A DNA stretch of 64,000 nucleotides from assembly GCF_001320245.1 (NCBI RefSeq), contig NZ_BCBA01000033.1, forward strand, positions 1 through 64,000. The letters run 5' to 3'. Both the position numbers and the translations under genes were made by a program. Source of the stretch: Pseudomonas sp. NBRC 111124. Lineage in GTDB: Bacteria; Pseudomonadota; Gammaproteobacteria; Pseudomonadales; Pseudomonadaceae. Shown one piece after another: positions 63,741 to 64,000 of this stretch. Below the pieces are notes generated by a model. It searched no databases, was not told where the DNA came from, and worked only from the letters and a program-made list of their open reading frames with translations. Position 1 is the stretch's first letter. Each line of letters starts with the position of its first letter.

Positions 63741-64000
63741 CGTTTCACCAATCCAGTCAGGCCGCCGGCAATCAGGGCGGCAGTATCGGCCAGTGCTACC
63801 AGCGGGTCGAGCCCGGCCGGTACGGCCATATAACGAGGTTCCCAGTCCGGCTGGAACTTGTCCTTGAAGCGCCGCAGGCCTTGGAAGTTGTAGAGCTGCT
63901 CGCCACGACGGAACACCATCGAGCCCAGGCGCTGGGTCAAGGGTGCGCCGCGCCGTGGCTGCAGGCCGGAAAGCGGAACCATGCCCAGGCTGAAGCGGCC
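63737..64000 (-). CDS. mprF: Phosphatidylglycerol lysyl/alanyltransferase MprF, C-terminal end (partial)
   Basis: Only the last 87 codons are in the window; the frame is open through base 64000 (GRFSLGMVPLSGL). Sequence such as QLYNFQGLRRFKDKFQPDWEPRYMAVP is the C-terminal part of the GNAT-like catalytic domain of MprF, which transfers an amino acid from tRNA to phosphatidylglycerol and flips it, lowering surface charge and raising resistance to cationic peptides. It overlaps the acvB-type gene, the usual operon. Confidence 0.9.
   Translation of the reverse strand, partial: GRFSLGMVPLSGLQPRRGAPLTQRLGSMVFRRGEQLYNFQGLRRFKDKFQPDWEPRYMAVPAGLDPLVALADTAALIAGGLTGLVKR

Overview
The window is chromosomal DNA of a Pseudomonas, most likely of the P. 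putida group. The evidence is the high GC content, the local gene orders (bamA-skp-lpxD-fabZ-lpxA-lpxB-rnhB-dnaE-accA; truD-surE-pcm-nlpD-rpoS-rsmZ-fdxA; mutS-tailocin-cinA-recA-recX; erdR-dgkA-finR-fpr), a putida-style REP palindrome pair, and a GacA-type upstream site in front of an RsmZ-like RNA. Nothing indicates a plasmid. No rRNA, tRNA, CRISPR array, transposase or integrase was seen.

Layout. 1-12.2 kb: envelope biogenesis and lipid A operon (bamA partial, skp, lpxD, fabZ, lpxA, lpxB), then rnhB, dnaE, accA and tilS. 12.4-16.7 kb: pyrG, eno, ftsB, ispD; kdsA, which I remember as lying between pyrG and eno in other pseudomonads, is absent here. 16.7-19.8 kb: a REP doublet, a LysR regulator and the divergent formaldehyde-detoxification pair frmA-fghA. 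19.9-25.8 kb: ispF-truD-surE-pcm-nlpD-rpoS, the RsmZ-like regulatory RNA with its GacA site, and fdxA. 25.9-28.5 kb: mutS.

28.6-42.9 kb: a complete headless R-type tailocin cluster in the mutS-cinA interval. It has an S24-type self-cleaving repressor, a holin, baseplate genes (V, W, J, I), tail fibre and its chaperone, sheath, tube, a tail assembly chaperone with an apparent +1 frameshift at a CTT-TGA-C site, a tape measure with an internal tandem duplication, U, X and D genes, a GH19 endolysin and nested spanins. No capsid, terminase or integrase gene is present, so the particle should act as a contractile bacteriocin. ATGCAT-type palindromes lie at the repressor start and at the candidate tail promoter and are plausible operators. 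A multi-pass membrane protein of unknown role follows.

43.6-54.4 kb: pncC (cinA), recA with an SOS box, recX, a LOG-family protein, a small ribbon-helix-helix-like protein, a QSregVF-like secreted protein, tapT, erdR, dgkA, finR/fpr, trmO, a DUF1456 protein, an RsuA-family protein that seems to lack its catalytic Asp, and a GNAT acetyltransferase. 54.6-58.9 kb: an unusual cluster made of a glycine-rich secreted repeat protein, a DUF6502-like protein, a DUF5666-like exported protein with GGTGGTG and VEK repeats, and a predicted outer-membrane beta-barrel. This is the most obviously uncharacterised system besides the tailocin. 58.9-64 kb: rimO, kup, an acvB/virJ-type hydrolase and the 3' end of mprF.

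All functional calls come from reading the translated sequence and remembering family features; no database search was possible.
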